The position numbers were made by a program, and so were the translations under genes. From Aspidapion aeneum (lineage: Eukaryota > Arthropoda > Insecta > Coleoptera > Brentidae), in assembly GCA_963576565.1 (NCBI GenBank), contig OY755046.1, positions 52,927,471-52,991,470 of the forward strand: a DNA stretch of 64,000 bases. The letters run 5' to 3'. Shown here in pieces: positions 32,886-43,824 of this stretch. Positions within the stretch are counted from its first letter, which is position 1, and every line of letters begins with the position of its first letter. The notes under the pieces were generated by a model. That model saw only the letters and a program-made list of their open reading frames with translations, did no database searches and was not told where the DNA came from.

Positions 32886-34425
32886 TAGCAAGGATTTGAC
32901 GGCAAAGCGTACGCCGACGACGGACTGTTTATAGTACCAGGGAAGTACCTAGGCATAATTTACGAAAGGATGCAAAGGGCTTGCAAACTAATAGAGAACT
33001 GGTGCCAAGAGAACGGCCTCTCCGTCAACCCCAGCAAGACGGAAATGGTTATCTTTACAAAGAAGAGACAGATATAAGGCTTCAAAGCACCACAAATTTA
33101 CGGATGACCACTTGCACTATCGCAAGAGGAGGAGGTAAGAAGAAAGTGGGGACTTAGCCCAAGGATCATGCAGTAGATCTACACGGCCATCATTAGGCCG
33201 AGGATCCAATACGGATCCGTGGTCTGGTGGCCGGGGGCAATGAAAACTACTAACGCCAAAAAGCTCGAAAGCATGCAGAGGCTGGCGACCTTAAACGTCA
33301 CCGGAGCGTTAAGGTCTACTCCTAACATAGCCCTGAATATGATCCTAGGTCTCCCATCGCTGTCCACCTAGATAAAGAAGGAAGCGATGGCAGCATACCT
33401 TAGGATAAGGGACGCGGGCATGTGGAGAAGGAGCAGTGGACAAATAGGACATTCGGGTATCGCGACTGTGCCGGAAAAGGAGATTCCTTTATCGACATAT
33501 AGGTTAGCGATGCCAGAGGAGTAGTTAAGGGAGAAAAGGAGATACTGTGTAAACATACCGCCAAGGGATGCATAGAAAGAGAACGAAGTTGAATTCCTTA
33601 GCGATGCCACGGTCTGTACTTGGAAAGCAAGGGTATTGGAAAAAGCTACTCGCTGGGATCCAATGCAACAGTCTTCCAGGCGGAGGTTTACGCCCTACTG
33701 TGGCGGTAACATGGGAGGAAGAAATTAAGAACGAAGCAGAAAAATGCCTCTGCATTTGTTCAGACAGTCAAGCTGCGCTGAAAGCACTGTGCAAACCAAG
33801 CATGTCCGCGGGTTTGGTGCTGGAGTGTGTGGATACAATTCAGGAGTTGGTCAGACTAAGAGAGGTGGAGCTAGTATGGGTTCCAGGCCACGCGGGAGTC
33901 CCAGGAAACGAGAAAGCGGACGAACTCGCCAGTGGAGGATCCCGGCAGAAATACGTCGGGCCAGAGCCTTTCCTGGGGCTCACAAGAGGGAAAATGAAGT
34001 CGGCCCAACAGAGTGGGCCTAGAAAGAGATATAAAAGGAATGAACCAACACAGGAAGCGCCAGAAGTCCCCGTAGGGCCTGGCTGCTACGTAGAACACGA
34101 AGAGATGTGAGAGCCAATAAGGACCTGGCAAAGATAAGAGTAAAGGAGAACGCGACGTGCGAGCGATGTTGGGCCGAGGACGAGACCTCGGCGCATTTTC
34201 TCTCATCATGTGAAGCATACAAGGAGGCAGGAAGAGAGGTAGACGGAGGTGGAGGTTGAGGTGAATCTGAGGTGGCCCGACATTCTGGCCTTTGTACAGA
34301 AGACGGGCAGATTCCTTAGCGAAGGAAAGATGCAGTAGGGGGGATGCCCGGGGGTTGGCGAAAACGGCGCTTCATGTGCCTAGTCGCCAGGCCTAGAGCT
34401 TACCCCACACTACTACTACTATTAC
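32886..34425 (+). mobile_element. 5'-truncated RNase H-type non-LTR retrotransposon (R1/I-like)
   Basis: Flanked by the 10 bp duplication TACGTTTGGT (32876-32885 and 34426-34435). The copy begins mid reverse transcriptase, just before the catalytic YADD box, and ends in a TAC-repeat tail (ACTACTACTACTATTACTAC). A TAC or TAA-type tail instead of poly(A), RNase H and a C-terminal zinc finger fit the R1/I/Loa-type elements. GC content is clearly higher than the surroundings, suggesting a fairly recent arrival. Confidence 0.88.
32887..34335 (+). pseudogene. RT C-terminal part, RNase H and zinc finger (broken)
   Basis: The order seen is KAYADDGLFIV (RT YADD), ENGLSVNPSKTEMVIFTKK, YTAIIRPRIQYGSVVWWPG (RT thumb/connection), and AEVYALLW with CSDSQAALKAL and ELVWVPGHAGVPGNEKADELA (RNase H; catalytic Asp of DSQA and the HAGVxGNExAD motif present). 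It ends with CERCWAEDETSAHFLSSC (CCHC finger). Frameshifts and stops break it (for example after TKKRQI, near 33078), so no full product is possible. It lacks the endonuclease and most of the RT because of 5' truncation. Confidence 0.88.
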
Positions 34426-34435
34426 TACGTTTGGT

Positions 34436-36037
34436 AGCCCTGCGGCCAATTACATTTTCTTAATAAGCGGACAACGCTGGAGAGTTTGTCATTAGTCTTC
34501 CTGCAACAAAGTGTAAAATAATTTATTTCAAGTGAGCTTAGTTTCTAAGAAAATTATAAAACTTGTAAAAAAATTGGTAAGTTTAGTGATTTTGAAAATT
34601 TAATTTAATTTACGGACGCCCCTGCATTGTTATACATTTTTCCCTTATTATACATCGATTCAAGGAAAATTTTATTGTCTACAATACAACAAAAAAACAC
34701 ATGTTTCTTTTTGGAGAGTTTGTCATTAGTCTTACTTTACTGCCATGTATATCGTTTCAAAGAAATTTTTATTGTCTAGAATAAAGCTTATTTCATGTTT
34801 CTTCCTAGAAAGCTTATTTTTTAAGAAAATTTGAAACAATCTTAAAACTTTTAGATTTTGAGGGATCTGGGGAATTTTGGGAGTTTTTGCAGCTAAAATT
34901 TAAAAAACCACTATACTTTTATTTTAAGGTTAAATCTTACACATTTTGGATGCATTTCTGTGCCATTCAGAAATTTAAACAATATTATAAGCGGTGGGTG
35001 GATAAAAAAACATTGAATGAAAAATTGGTCCGGCAACATCCCGATCGTTAATTACTTACAGTCCTGATATTTTGAATACTTAATTAGTTCTATCGCCTGC
35101 ACTATTTAATAAAATTCGGCCACTCGCCATGTGTTAGGTGTAACATACCTACTTTTAGCTCGCTTTACTACAGTGATCCAGGAGGGCCCTCCTTGACCTA
35201 AAACTTATAATCCTTAGTTCTAGTACCCAATAAACTAAATTTATTTTAAAATTTTTACAAAAATTAATATTTTTAAATTTTTTATTGGCATTTAATGGCT
35301 TCAGAACTCAAATTTATTTAAAACCAAAAAATTAACCTTGGACCCTCCGTTCCGTACGTCCTGGATCCGTCACTGCTCTCCTCGTGTGTTTTAATAACTT
35401 TATTTAGGAAACAGTAATTATAATTTGTAAAACGACATGTTCTCTTTTTCCCTAAATCAAAATTCTAACCGCAACCGCCACAAATTATCAAAATTCCTCA
35501 CATATATTCCGAAAGTGGCTAACATGTCACAAAGAAATACCTTTTATCGTGACCTTGTCTCCTCCTCGCATTATATTCGTGAAAAGCCATGGAGAGCCTG
35601 GTTCATATCCATGAAAAAGCACCCTTTGAACGGCCAGGTAAACTGTTTTCAAATAATTTCCCTCTTGGATCGAGAACAATGTTTTCAAAGTATACGGTTT
35701 ACCTCACGAGTGTGCTCTTTTTACTTTGTTTAACTCTAAAATGTTTTTATCATAAAGTATTTAGTATAAATCACAATAATTTATAAGCAATATAACTAAA
35801 TAAGTTATTGTACTAACCAAAAACATAAAATTAAAAGTAAAATAAATATAAAAAATTAGTTTCCTTTATACCTCTTTCACTAGGTAAAGTCCCGAGGCCG
35901 ATGCTGCATTGGTCCTTTGAACTGCTAAACTTATGTTTTCAGTTATAGATAACTTAGCTCTTGATCGCCTCCTAATACGTCCTTTATCAGTTGACCGTTT
36001 TTGTTGATCAAGTTTTTGGCGTCAGGTCACAAAGGAC
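34436..36037. other. Non-coding; short direct duplication at 34480-34870
   Basis: GGAGAGTTTGTCATTAGTCT occurs at 34480 and at about 34713, followed by similar AAG(C/T)TTATTTC and TTTCTAAGAAAATT words, giving a ~230 bp imperfect duplication. The rest up to 36037 has no recognised gene. Confidence 0.45.
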
Positions 36038-36600
36038 CTAAGGTTTTAATGCTTTTTTGGATGGCAAATGAATGTAAGATTGACACAAAGTCTCTTTGCA
36101 TGTTACATCCCACAGAAGAGGCCTGCCAGACTTCCTTAGAAATCTGGTCATGCCGTCTGCCGGTTTTCCGTCAATCCGATAAACTCCAACCGGCTCTAGT
36201 ACTGAAACAAATCCCTCGGAAGTTAGAGCCCGTTTAAGGATCACATTTAACGAACTGTGACGAACCATCCTTTCTGCACTCTTATACCAACTCAGGCCAT
36301 GGTAGCCATAAATATGTACCATTTGGCCACAAGAATTGCAGTTGTGAGGCCTGTACACATGAACGCCAAGTCTCAGAGCAACGGAAACGCGGAAGTTCTG
36401 ATTATCCAGGACAAGAAAGAAGCGCGTTGAGCCAATCTTTTACTTTCTGGTTCTCAAAGAGCAAGATATCTAGCTTTGGTTCTAGGATCTTTCTTGTTTA
36501 AACAATTACGCAGCACCAGCTCTCCAGACGCCACCCTATCAAATTCTTTCTGGAAGAGGATCTGGGACAGATTGGAGGTTTGAGATATTTTACCAATTAG
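36038..36600 (-). pseudogene. Retrotransposon RT-associated C-terminal domain, decayed
   Basis: Minus-strand pieces KDWLNALL (about 36440), a basic middle, then RPHNCNSCGQMVHIYGYHGL, ERMVRHSSLNVILKRALT, VLEPVGVYRIDGKPADGMT and GRPLLWDVTCKETL (36358-36038). The pattern of DWL.ALP, CxCG, HHGLSC, RH..LND...RAL, EP.GL...DGK.PDG.T and L.WD.T is one I recall downstream of reverse transcriptases in invertebrate mobile elements. The PDG ... D part may be a PD-(D/E)xK nuclease fold, which is inference only. Frames are interrupted and no RT is adjacent. Confidence 0.5.
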
Positions 36601-37931
36601 GTAAAGCCACATTATATTCCAGATCTTGACAAGAAAGCAGAAAAATATAAGGTTGAAGTATCACGGATAACAAGTGTTCCATACTTTACAGGGAGAGTGT
36701 ATTGAAACGATGATTTTGAATTGAATTTGCAGTTAATAATATTTTCTAAGGAAGCATGCCTCCGCCAACCGGTCCTATAGGAGTATTATAATACTCACTA
36801 CTCATTTTAAACTTAATTGGATATTTAAGACCAATTATCGGGGACAAAATGGAGATGATAATGGAAAACCTCTTAATTCAATTGTTATATCTATGCTTCT
36901 CCAAAGTTTATGATGTTCGTATAATTATTTTTTTAAAGTTAATTTTATGATACCCTGTGTAACTAACTCGTATACTTTGATTCCAGCTGTGGCTTTCTAT
37001 AAAGGTGATCCAGCCCATAGAGGCTTCGTAAACAAGAAAATTTTATATTTAGCAACGATAGGCAACGTGCCAAATTTCTTTCCTTTACAAGAAAATAGAT
37101 AGAGGAGCATTTTTGTCTTGTTTACTACTATTGCCACTAAGTCGACCTAAAAAAAATCCGATGTGCACTTCTTCTAATACAAAGAAGCATCTGCTGTTAA
37201 GTTTTCTAAACTTATCACAATGCATTGTCCTATGTGATAAATTTAGCTTATTTAGGGACCACTATTCAAAGTTAACAGCTCGATATCTTATACTTGGGTC
37301 CTCCTTAGGATGTTCTGGGTGTAAAAAACTAGCTTTAATGTCAAATTTTAAAATTATTAATTATGTTAAAAAAGTGTTTTGATGAGTTCCTTTAAGACAA
37401 AACAGTGCTGTCATAGATCTTGGACACCCTGGGGATTACCTTTCGAAGTACCCATATCAAAATCAAGAGTAGGTAACAAAATCTATTTTTTACCCGATTA
37501 GCCACGAAATGTTGTAAATGGACGGATTCTCCATTTTGATTGATCGAAATGGCTGTTTATTGCTTGCCTGTCTATTTTTCTAGTTTCTCTTGTATTTTTG
37601 TAGATGGATTGACTTGCGAGAATATATGGTTATTTCTCTTACTAAATCCATAAGATAAAAGATACGAGTAGTGATTTTATTAGCACGAAACTGTACTGTC
37701 AACACTTAATAGGTGACCATTATATGTTAGACTTCGCCCCTTACCCTTATACCGCGTGAACAAGTCTACATCTAGGGAGCTCAATTTCTATAAAAGGACA
37801 CAAAACAGTTTGAGTATAGAATTGAATAGTAAGAGCCCGCGATACGCACGATTCCCGTAGATGGCGTTCCACCGTTGCCAAAGTAATAATAACCAGAATA
37901 ACACTTTAAAATTGAAAATCATTATTTTAAT
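36601..37931. other. No gene seen
   Basis: No domain, RNA or repeat was recognised; the open frames near 37113 and 37788 show no family motif. Confidence 0.4.
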
Positions 37932-37933
37932 TA

Positions 37934-38087
37934 CAGTCGAACCTCTATAACTCGAACCTAAAGGGACAACCAAAACAGTTCAAGTTATAGAAACTCGAGT
38001 TACATAGGTTAAAATACATGTAAAAAGTGCAGGGAGCGCTTCAAAGGTTCGAGTTATGAAGGGGTTCGAGTTATAGAGATTCGACTT
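37934..38087. mobile_element. pogo/Tigger-like MITE, 154 bp
   Basis: The left end CAGTCGAACCTCTATAACTC then GAACC is mirrored by the right end (reverse complement AAGTCGAATCTCTATAACTC then GAACC). TA flanks it on both sides (37932-37933 and 38088-38089). The CAGTCGAACCTCTATAAC terminus with TA duplication is typical of the pogo/Tigger group. The interior repeats TTCGAGTTAT. Confidence 0.88.
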
Positions 38088-38203
38088 TATTAACTTTTTA
38101 ATTAAAATAATTCATTCAATTATTTACTTTAAGGAACGCCAAGTTCTAAGGTATACTGATCGTTTTTCAAAACAGTTTCGAAAACAGTATGATCGAAGAA
38201 ATA

Positions 38204-38591
38204 AAATTTCGGACTTCCATTGTCTTTATTTATTTTAAAACACGATGTTTCGGTTAGTAAGTATCTCTAACCGTTATCAAGTTTACACTTGATAACGGTT
38301 AGAGATACTAATCAAGTTTACACTTGATAACGGTTAGAGATACTTACTAACCGAAACGTCGTGTTTTAAAATAAATAAAGACAATGGAAGTCCGAAATTT
38401 CGGACTTCCATTGTCTTTATTTATTTTAAAACACGATGTTTCGGTTAGTAAGTATCTCTAACCGTTATCAAGTTTACACTTGATAACGGTTAGAGATACT
38501 AATCAAGTTTACACTTGATAACGGTTAGAGATACTTACTAACCGAAACGTCGTGTTTTAAAATAAATAAAGACAATGGAAGTCCGAAATTT
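38204..38591. repeat. Tandemly doubled 191 bp palindrome
   Basis: Two head-to-tail copies (period 191; GGACTTCCATTGTCTTTATT at 38211 and 38402) of a unit that is itself an almost perfect palindrome. The arm runs from AAATTTCGGACTTCC through TTTATTTTAAAACACGATGT, TTCGGTTAGTAAGTATCTCT to AACCGTTATCAAG, then mirrors. The two units appear identical. One arm difference (ACGATGTTTCGG against CCGAAACGTCGT) is present in both units, so duplication followed palindrome formation. Confidence 0.92.
38323..38363 (+). other. GAAACGTCG stem-loop motif in the palindrome (also at 38514)
   Basis: CTTGATAAC, stem GGTTAG / CTAACC with loop AGATACTTA, then GAAACGTCGTG. The layout resembles 30851-30886. Relative to a hammerhead core it has A where the invariant G8 should be, so it is at best degenerate. 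Confidence 0.4.
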
Positions 38592-39324
38592 TATTTCTAC
38601 ACAATCATTGTCTACGAGTTTCAAACAAGGAGTATGATCGAAAACATAAATTTCAAATGACATTCTTTTCGTACACAATTATTTCAAATGAAGTTTTTTT
38701 CGAATGACACTTTTTTCAAATGATATTTTTTTCGAATTAAGTTTTTTTGAAAAATTATTTCTTGCTTTCTTGTCCACCTTTTGGGAAATCGAAATCGGTA
38801 ATATCCTAACCCTCTTAAAGTCTTAGATTTTTTTAGATATTTTCAAAATATTTCATGAATGAAAAGATAAAATACCATAAAATACACCATCAGACCTTGT
38901 GCCCTCCCATAAACCTCGGCCCTCCTCCCATGACATATTCCTGTGGAGAAAAGAGATCAGGGGGCTTTGGACAGGTTAGGGTACGTTTGTTATCAATTGA
39001 CAAAGGTTAAAATAACACTGATTTCGAACTCTCAACAGTAAGATAGGAAATAAGCTCTCTTGAGGAAAATTTTTCGAAAAAACCATCTTTTGAAAACAAA
39101 TGTCTTTGAAATAAACGTTATCGAAAAAAACGGAATAAAAAAAAATCATTTAAAAAAACATTTTAGGAAGAAATGAAGAATGTTTTCGAAGAAAACGTCA
39201 TTTGGAAAAAATATAATTCGAAATTGCGGTTTCCGAAAATATCGTGATTCGAATTATAGGTTTTTAATTAAAATGTCTCTTTGAAATAAATGTTTTTGCT
39301 AACCGTGTTTTCGGAAAACGGACA
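38592..39324. other. Non-coding; TTTTTTCGAA-type repeats and hAT-interior fragment
   Basis: Frequent TTTTCGAA / TTTCAAATGA words between 38620 and 38760, and again, inverted, near 39060-39250. The part 38800-38960 resembles the interior of the hAT MITE family at 29774. Confidence 0.45.
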
Positions 39325-39332
39325 GTGACCCA

Positions 39333-39569
39333 CAGTGGCGGATCCAGGGGGGGGGCACTGGGGGCACTTGCCCCCCCCCCCCCCGAGAATTTTTTTGAAT
39401 ATACAAAAAATGAGTAAAAAGTAATGTTTTTGCTAATAAAAATTCAAAATTTTTGCCTGCGGCGCATGAAAGTGTCTGTTATGGTAATCGAAATTACAAC
39501 CACTGACTAGTTCAATCAAATGCAGCTTAAAATTTATACCGTTTGTTACCAACAGAGAATCCGCCCTTG
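39333..39569. mobile_element. hAT MITE, 237 bp
   Basis: The ends CAGTGGCGGATCC and GAATCCGCCCTTG form imperfect inverted repeats. They are flanked by an exact 8 bp duplication GTGACCCA (39325-39332 and 39570-39577). G9 and C14 runs lie just inside the left end. Confidence 0.88.
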
Positions 39570-39577
39570 GTGACCCA

Positions 39578-41205
39578 CCCCGTTTAATTAATGCATTTAA
39601 ATAAAATTGACTAAGTTGACTTTGGGTATGTGCTTATACTGATATTTTCGCCAATCTGGCAACGTTCGTTTTACGCTTTTTTGTTCTCTCATGCAATCCT
39701 TATTACCCATAGAAAAATCCTACCCCTAGATAGAAGGCTTGCCGCGCTGTATAAAATAAATTGTTATATAAAAATTATAAAATTAAAGGTAAATTAAAAA
39801 GGCTCTAGAAAATCATCCAAACGGTTTTCAGTGATGTTTTTGGGTTAAGCTTTTATTATTTTTAATTGCGATTTTGATACCGGTTTTCCGCAGATTAACT
39901 GATGAATAAAGTTTTTCACAGACCAATATTATCTTTTAGAATGGTGGATTTATCACACTGAATTTTGGTTTGTTTTCTTTTAGTATTAGAACCATAGATT
40001 AACGAAAAAGCAACAGAATTATTTTCCCAAAATTATATTTTAAAATATTGTAGCTATAAAATGAAGAGCAAAATTACAGATAATTCTTTAATTAAGGCAA
40101 GCCCTATTTTCAAAGTTGACATTTGCTACATATTCTACATATACACAAAAAAAACAGTATTCTAAAATTTACATTTTTGATATCGTATATTTCAAATATA
40201 AAGTTGGATAATCAAAACAAAGCTTATTTTGTTCAACTAACACTTTGATTTTGTTTATGTTCATATTTTTTAATTAAAACTGCCATTGTTTAATAAATAC
40301 ATAACTTAAATATATCACTTTGTCAAATCAGAGTATGACGATTCTATTAAAAATTAATTTTTTTAAATAACAATTCTATTCCATTATAAATACTACACAA
40401 TGGTATATCTTATCTATTATTACCATCTAGGGATAGATGCATATACAGCACGGTTAAAAGCTATAGGACTTATAAGAAATTATTACTGTGTAACAATTGC
40501 GTATGCATAAAATATGTAGTGTGTAAGAAAAAATGATAAAAGTTTACACGTAGTTACGCCCATTGCTTCAAGATAGCCAGACCTATAGCCAATACCTGTC
40601 CTCTGTGCGCCCATGTAAAGCAGAGGGAGAAAATTTCTAACACTGATTGTTTCCCCAAGCGCGGCGAACTTTTCTTTCGACAGTTCATGAAGAAAATCGA
40701 TCGAGGGTCAGAAATTTAAAAGATAACTACGTAACGTATAATCCTTTTTTTCAAACTTGTTCTTTTTTATAATAACTACCTGCCGTGTCTAACACAAAAT
40801 AAAGTTTATAGCTTCCCGAGAGAAACAAATAAGAGATGGGTCTGTTTTAAAAGCAAATTTTTTCATATTGATATAAGATCTACCTAACGAATTAAATTCT
40901 CAAAACTATTACCGCTCTATGTAACTGATTGTAGGGTGGTAATTATTTTTGCTTGCAGTTCATTCAAAATGGTAGCTTTTGAATGTACAGCTGATTAAAA
41001 AAAAACTGATACGACTCTTTAAAGTTTTTTTTCCAAAATTTGAGCAGTATATTCTAAGCCACCATGCCAAAACCAATACTGAATATTTTAACAATATTCA
41101 AACTGTCAATACCAGGTAGAAAAATAATAACATTGTCAGCAGTTACAGAATAGCAAACCTATATAAACATAGTATTTAATCCCAAAATGGCTTTAGATAC
41201 AACCT
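39578..41205. other. No gene seen
   Basis: AT-rich, with no recognised coding or repeat structure. Confidence 0.4.
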
Positions 41206-41580
41206 AAGAACTAAAAGCCCAAATTGTTATTAAGTTATGGAAAATGGTTGGTCCTTTTCAGCGGTAGCCCAACATTTTAACTTTAGCCGAACAACAGATT
41301 ATTCTATAAATAAAAGATGGATAAAATAACACTCACTTGAAAGGAAACAAGGATGATCTGGCAGGCCAAAAGTAAGTCAAGTTCAGGAAGATCAGGCGCT
41401 ACTTCGAGTACTCTTAAATGACCCTTTCGAGAGAGCGAAGAATGCAAGAATTTTTCACTGTTTCCAGGCAGCCAAGCACCCTTTTGTCGTAGAATTAAAT
41501 CACCAAACCTCCCGGTGCCGAACTGCTGCAAAAAAAGACCGAACTTTCTTTTTAAATGTATTATTTAGCAAAGTTAATAA
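41206..41580 (+). pseudogene. Tc1/mariner-like transposase, N-terminal HTH remnant
   Basis: Frames on the plus strand read LKAQIVIKLWKMVGPFSAVA then QHFNFSRTTDYSINKRWIK (first helix-turn-helix), SGRPKVSQVQEDQALLRVLL and NDPFERA, with frame changes. W...S...VA..F..SR.TV....RW, followed by SGRP and ED..LL, is the layout of paired-like DNA-binding domains in Tc1-type transposases. No catalytic part follows on this strand; the copia insertion starts 20 bases later. Confidence 0.6.
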
Positions 41581-41596
41581 ATTCAATTTAATTGAC

Positions 41597-41601
41597 ACAA
41601 G
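41597..41601. repeat. Copia target-site duplication (left)
   Basis: ACAAG, identical to 46103-46107. Confidence 0.9.
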
Positions 41602-41792
41602 TGATGAAAAATCTAGTTTTTTGTAGGTAAAATAATTTATTTTAATCTGACATTCAAAATCTTTTTAGTTGACTAACTTGTCAATAAATTAATTCAATAA
41701 TATACACTTGTATAATAGAACATACAGTGAGAACACTTGTAACGTTATTAACACACCTGGAATAATCCGGGAGGTGGGATATTACTTCAATA
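41602..41792 (-). repeat. Copia 3' LTR
   Basis: 191 bp. On the element strand it starts TATTGAAGTAAT and ends TTTTTCATCA. It differs from the 5' LTR at two sites (TGTAGG against TGTCGG, CTTGTCAA against CTTGACAA on the plus strand). Confidence 0.95.
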
Positions 41793-41804
41793 CTTTCCCT
41801 TGTT
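41793..41804 (-). promoter_or_regulatory. Polypurine tract
   Basis: On the minus strand AACAAGGGAAAG abuts the 3' LTR, the expected place for the plus-strand primer. Confidence 0.85.
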
Positions 41805-41812
41805 AATGACAG

Positions 41813-43576
41813 TTACAAAACACCCATTTGATTTCTAAAAATCTGCAAACGAGTTTTTGCTAGTGGTTTCGTCATAACATCTGCTAACTGTATTTCTGTT
41901 GGTATTTGCTGAACTGCAATAGCACCTTCTAAAACTTTTTCTCTAACAAAAAAATGTTTTATGCTTATGTGCTTAGTTCTGCGATGTAACTCTGGATTAT
42001 GAGCCAGTCTAACTGCAGCAGAGTTATCAACTTGAAGAATAGGAACATATCTAAACTTCCAAATTTCTTTGTATAGTCTGCTTAGCCAAATAAGTTCTTT
42101 GGTTGCTTCACTTGCTGCTATTATTTCAGCTTCTGTTGTAGAGGTTGCTACTAAAGCTTGTCGCTGACTAATCCATGAAATTGCCCCATTGGCAAATGTA
42201 AAAACAACTCCAGAGGTTGATCTGCCAGTCTTTGTACAGCCTCCGAAGTCTGCATCACTGTAACATTTCATCTCCGAAATTTTCATGAAATTGTAGGTTA
42301 TTCCTAAATCTCTGGTACCAGCAAGATATCGGAAAACTCTTTTTAATTTAACTACATTTTCTTGAGTAGGATTTTCTAAATATCTTGATAAATAGCCCAC
42401 ACTATAAGCTATGTCGGGTCTAGTTCCTACCATGAGATAAATTAGAGTTCCTATAGCTTGTCTATAAGGAAAATCTACTTTGGAATTTTCTTTCCCTGTT
42501 TGAAGTATCTCTGCTGGTTTTAGCATTGGTGTCGCTACGGGTCTGCATTCTGAAAATCCAAATTTTTGCAAAATCTTCTCTGTGTAGCTTTTTTGACTAA
42601 TTTTTATGCAATTTTCTGTCTGCTTTATCTCAAGACCCAAATAAAAATTAGCTGGTTTAGCAGTAATTTTGAATTCTCTCTTCAAATCTTGAAGCAACCT
42701 ATCTAAAGCCTCTTCAGATGTTCCTGCAAGCAGTCCGTCATCGACATATAGTGCTAGGAACATTTTCTCTTTATTTTTCTCTCTAATGTAAAGACATGGA
42801 TCAGCTTCACTGACTTTAAACTCTAGTTTTAACAAATAGTTGTTGAATCTCTTATTCCAACATCTTGGAGCTTGTTTAAGTCCATATAAACTACGATTTA
42901 ATCTACAAACTCTGTCTGTTCCATCAGTGTAGCCTTCTGGTTGATTCATAAAGATAATCTCTTCTAATTCTCCGTATAAAAATGCCGTCACAACGTCAAA
43001 TTGTTTTAGATGCAGATTTTCACTGGCTGCAACACTTAAAACAGATCTAATCGTGGAAAGTTTGGCCACTGGACTAAACGTCTCATTATAATCAACTCCT
43101 TGACGCTGAGCAAAGCCTTTTATAACTAACCTTGCTTTAAATTTGTCTACTATACCATCTGGGTTAGATTTCACTCGATAAACCCACTTACAGGGTAGCG
43201 CTTTGGTATCATTAGGCAATTTTTCTAACGTCCAAGTTTGATTTTCTTTTAACGAATTAATTTCACTTTCCATAGCTCTTTTCCATTCATAGCTTTCCCT
43301 AGTTTCAAGTGCTTCTTTGTAAGTTTGAGGAGTGTCAATATTACAAATAATATCTTCAGCTATGCTGATACATTCATCTTGAAATCTTTTAGGTTTTTGT
43401 AAAGTTTGACGATTTCTGAGATTGTATGAAGTACTTGGTTCTTCTTCATCTGTTTCTTCACTTTCGCTTATGTCAGTAACATGTCTTTCTTGATCTTCAT
43501 CTTGTTGTTCACCTTCTTCGTCATTTTCTTCTTCTTCCACTTGACTGAAAAATCTTGTCTTGAATCTTGAATGCAA
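41813..43576 (-). pseudogene. Copia polyprotein part 3: reverse transcriptase and RNase H
   Basis: 587 residues in one frame. An acidic linker (EEEENDEEGEQQDEDQE) leads into the copia RT: WKRAMESEINSL, TWTLEKLP, CKWVYRVK, FDVVTAFLYGELEE (block A), QPEGY, SLYGLKQAPRCWN and LALYVDDGLLAG (YVDD catalytic pair). RNase H follows, with CYSDADFGGCTKTGRSTSG, TTEAEIIAASEATKEL, VDNSAAVRLAHNP and RRTKHISIKHFFVRE. All expected catalytic residues are visible. Its start Met is incidental: in the intact element this would be the C-terminal part of one polyprotein. A frameshift near 43560-43576 separates it from part 2. Confidence 0.93.
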
Positions 43577-43824
43577 GTATTTGGAGGAATAATTGGGATA
43601 CTGGTGTTACTCTCGGTGCTTATACTGGAATGATCAGAAGTACTGGATTTTTGAGCACAAACTTTAAGATACTCTTGAAATTTTACATCTCTTGAAACAT
43701 AGACTTTGTTTTGCTGTTTAACCCAAATTCTATATCTTTCATCACCATCGTAACCTACCAAATAGCCTTTTATTGCCTTTTTGTCCATTTTTCTCTTTTT
43801 TGAAATGGAACATGAAAATAACAA
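43468..43824 (-). pseudogene. Copia polyprotein part 2: integrase-RT linker, frameshifted
   Basis: A 118-codon frame whose useful part is KKAIKGYLVGYDGDERYRIW, then a Ser-rich linker. GYLVGY is the conserved motif after the copia integrase core. It overlaps part 1 and part 3 in different frames. The breaks fall in or beside A/T-runs around 43785-43805 and around 43560-43576, as expected for small indels. Confidence 0.85.

Noticed and set aside
33568..34110. Free-standing RNase H gene
   Set aside because: It lies inside a 5'-truncated retrotransposon bounded by a target duplication, and upstream and downstream frames are broken.
38323..38363. Canonical hammerhead ribozyme
   Set aside because: The core strand reads UUGAUAA rather than CUGANGA and the invariant G is replaced; kept only as a motif similarity.
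38204..38591. CRISPR-like array
   Set aside because: Two units only, each a full palindrome without spacers, in a eukaryotic transposon-rich context.
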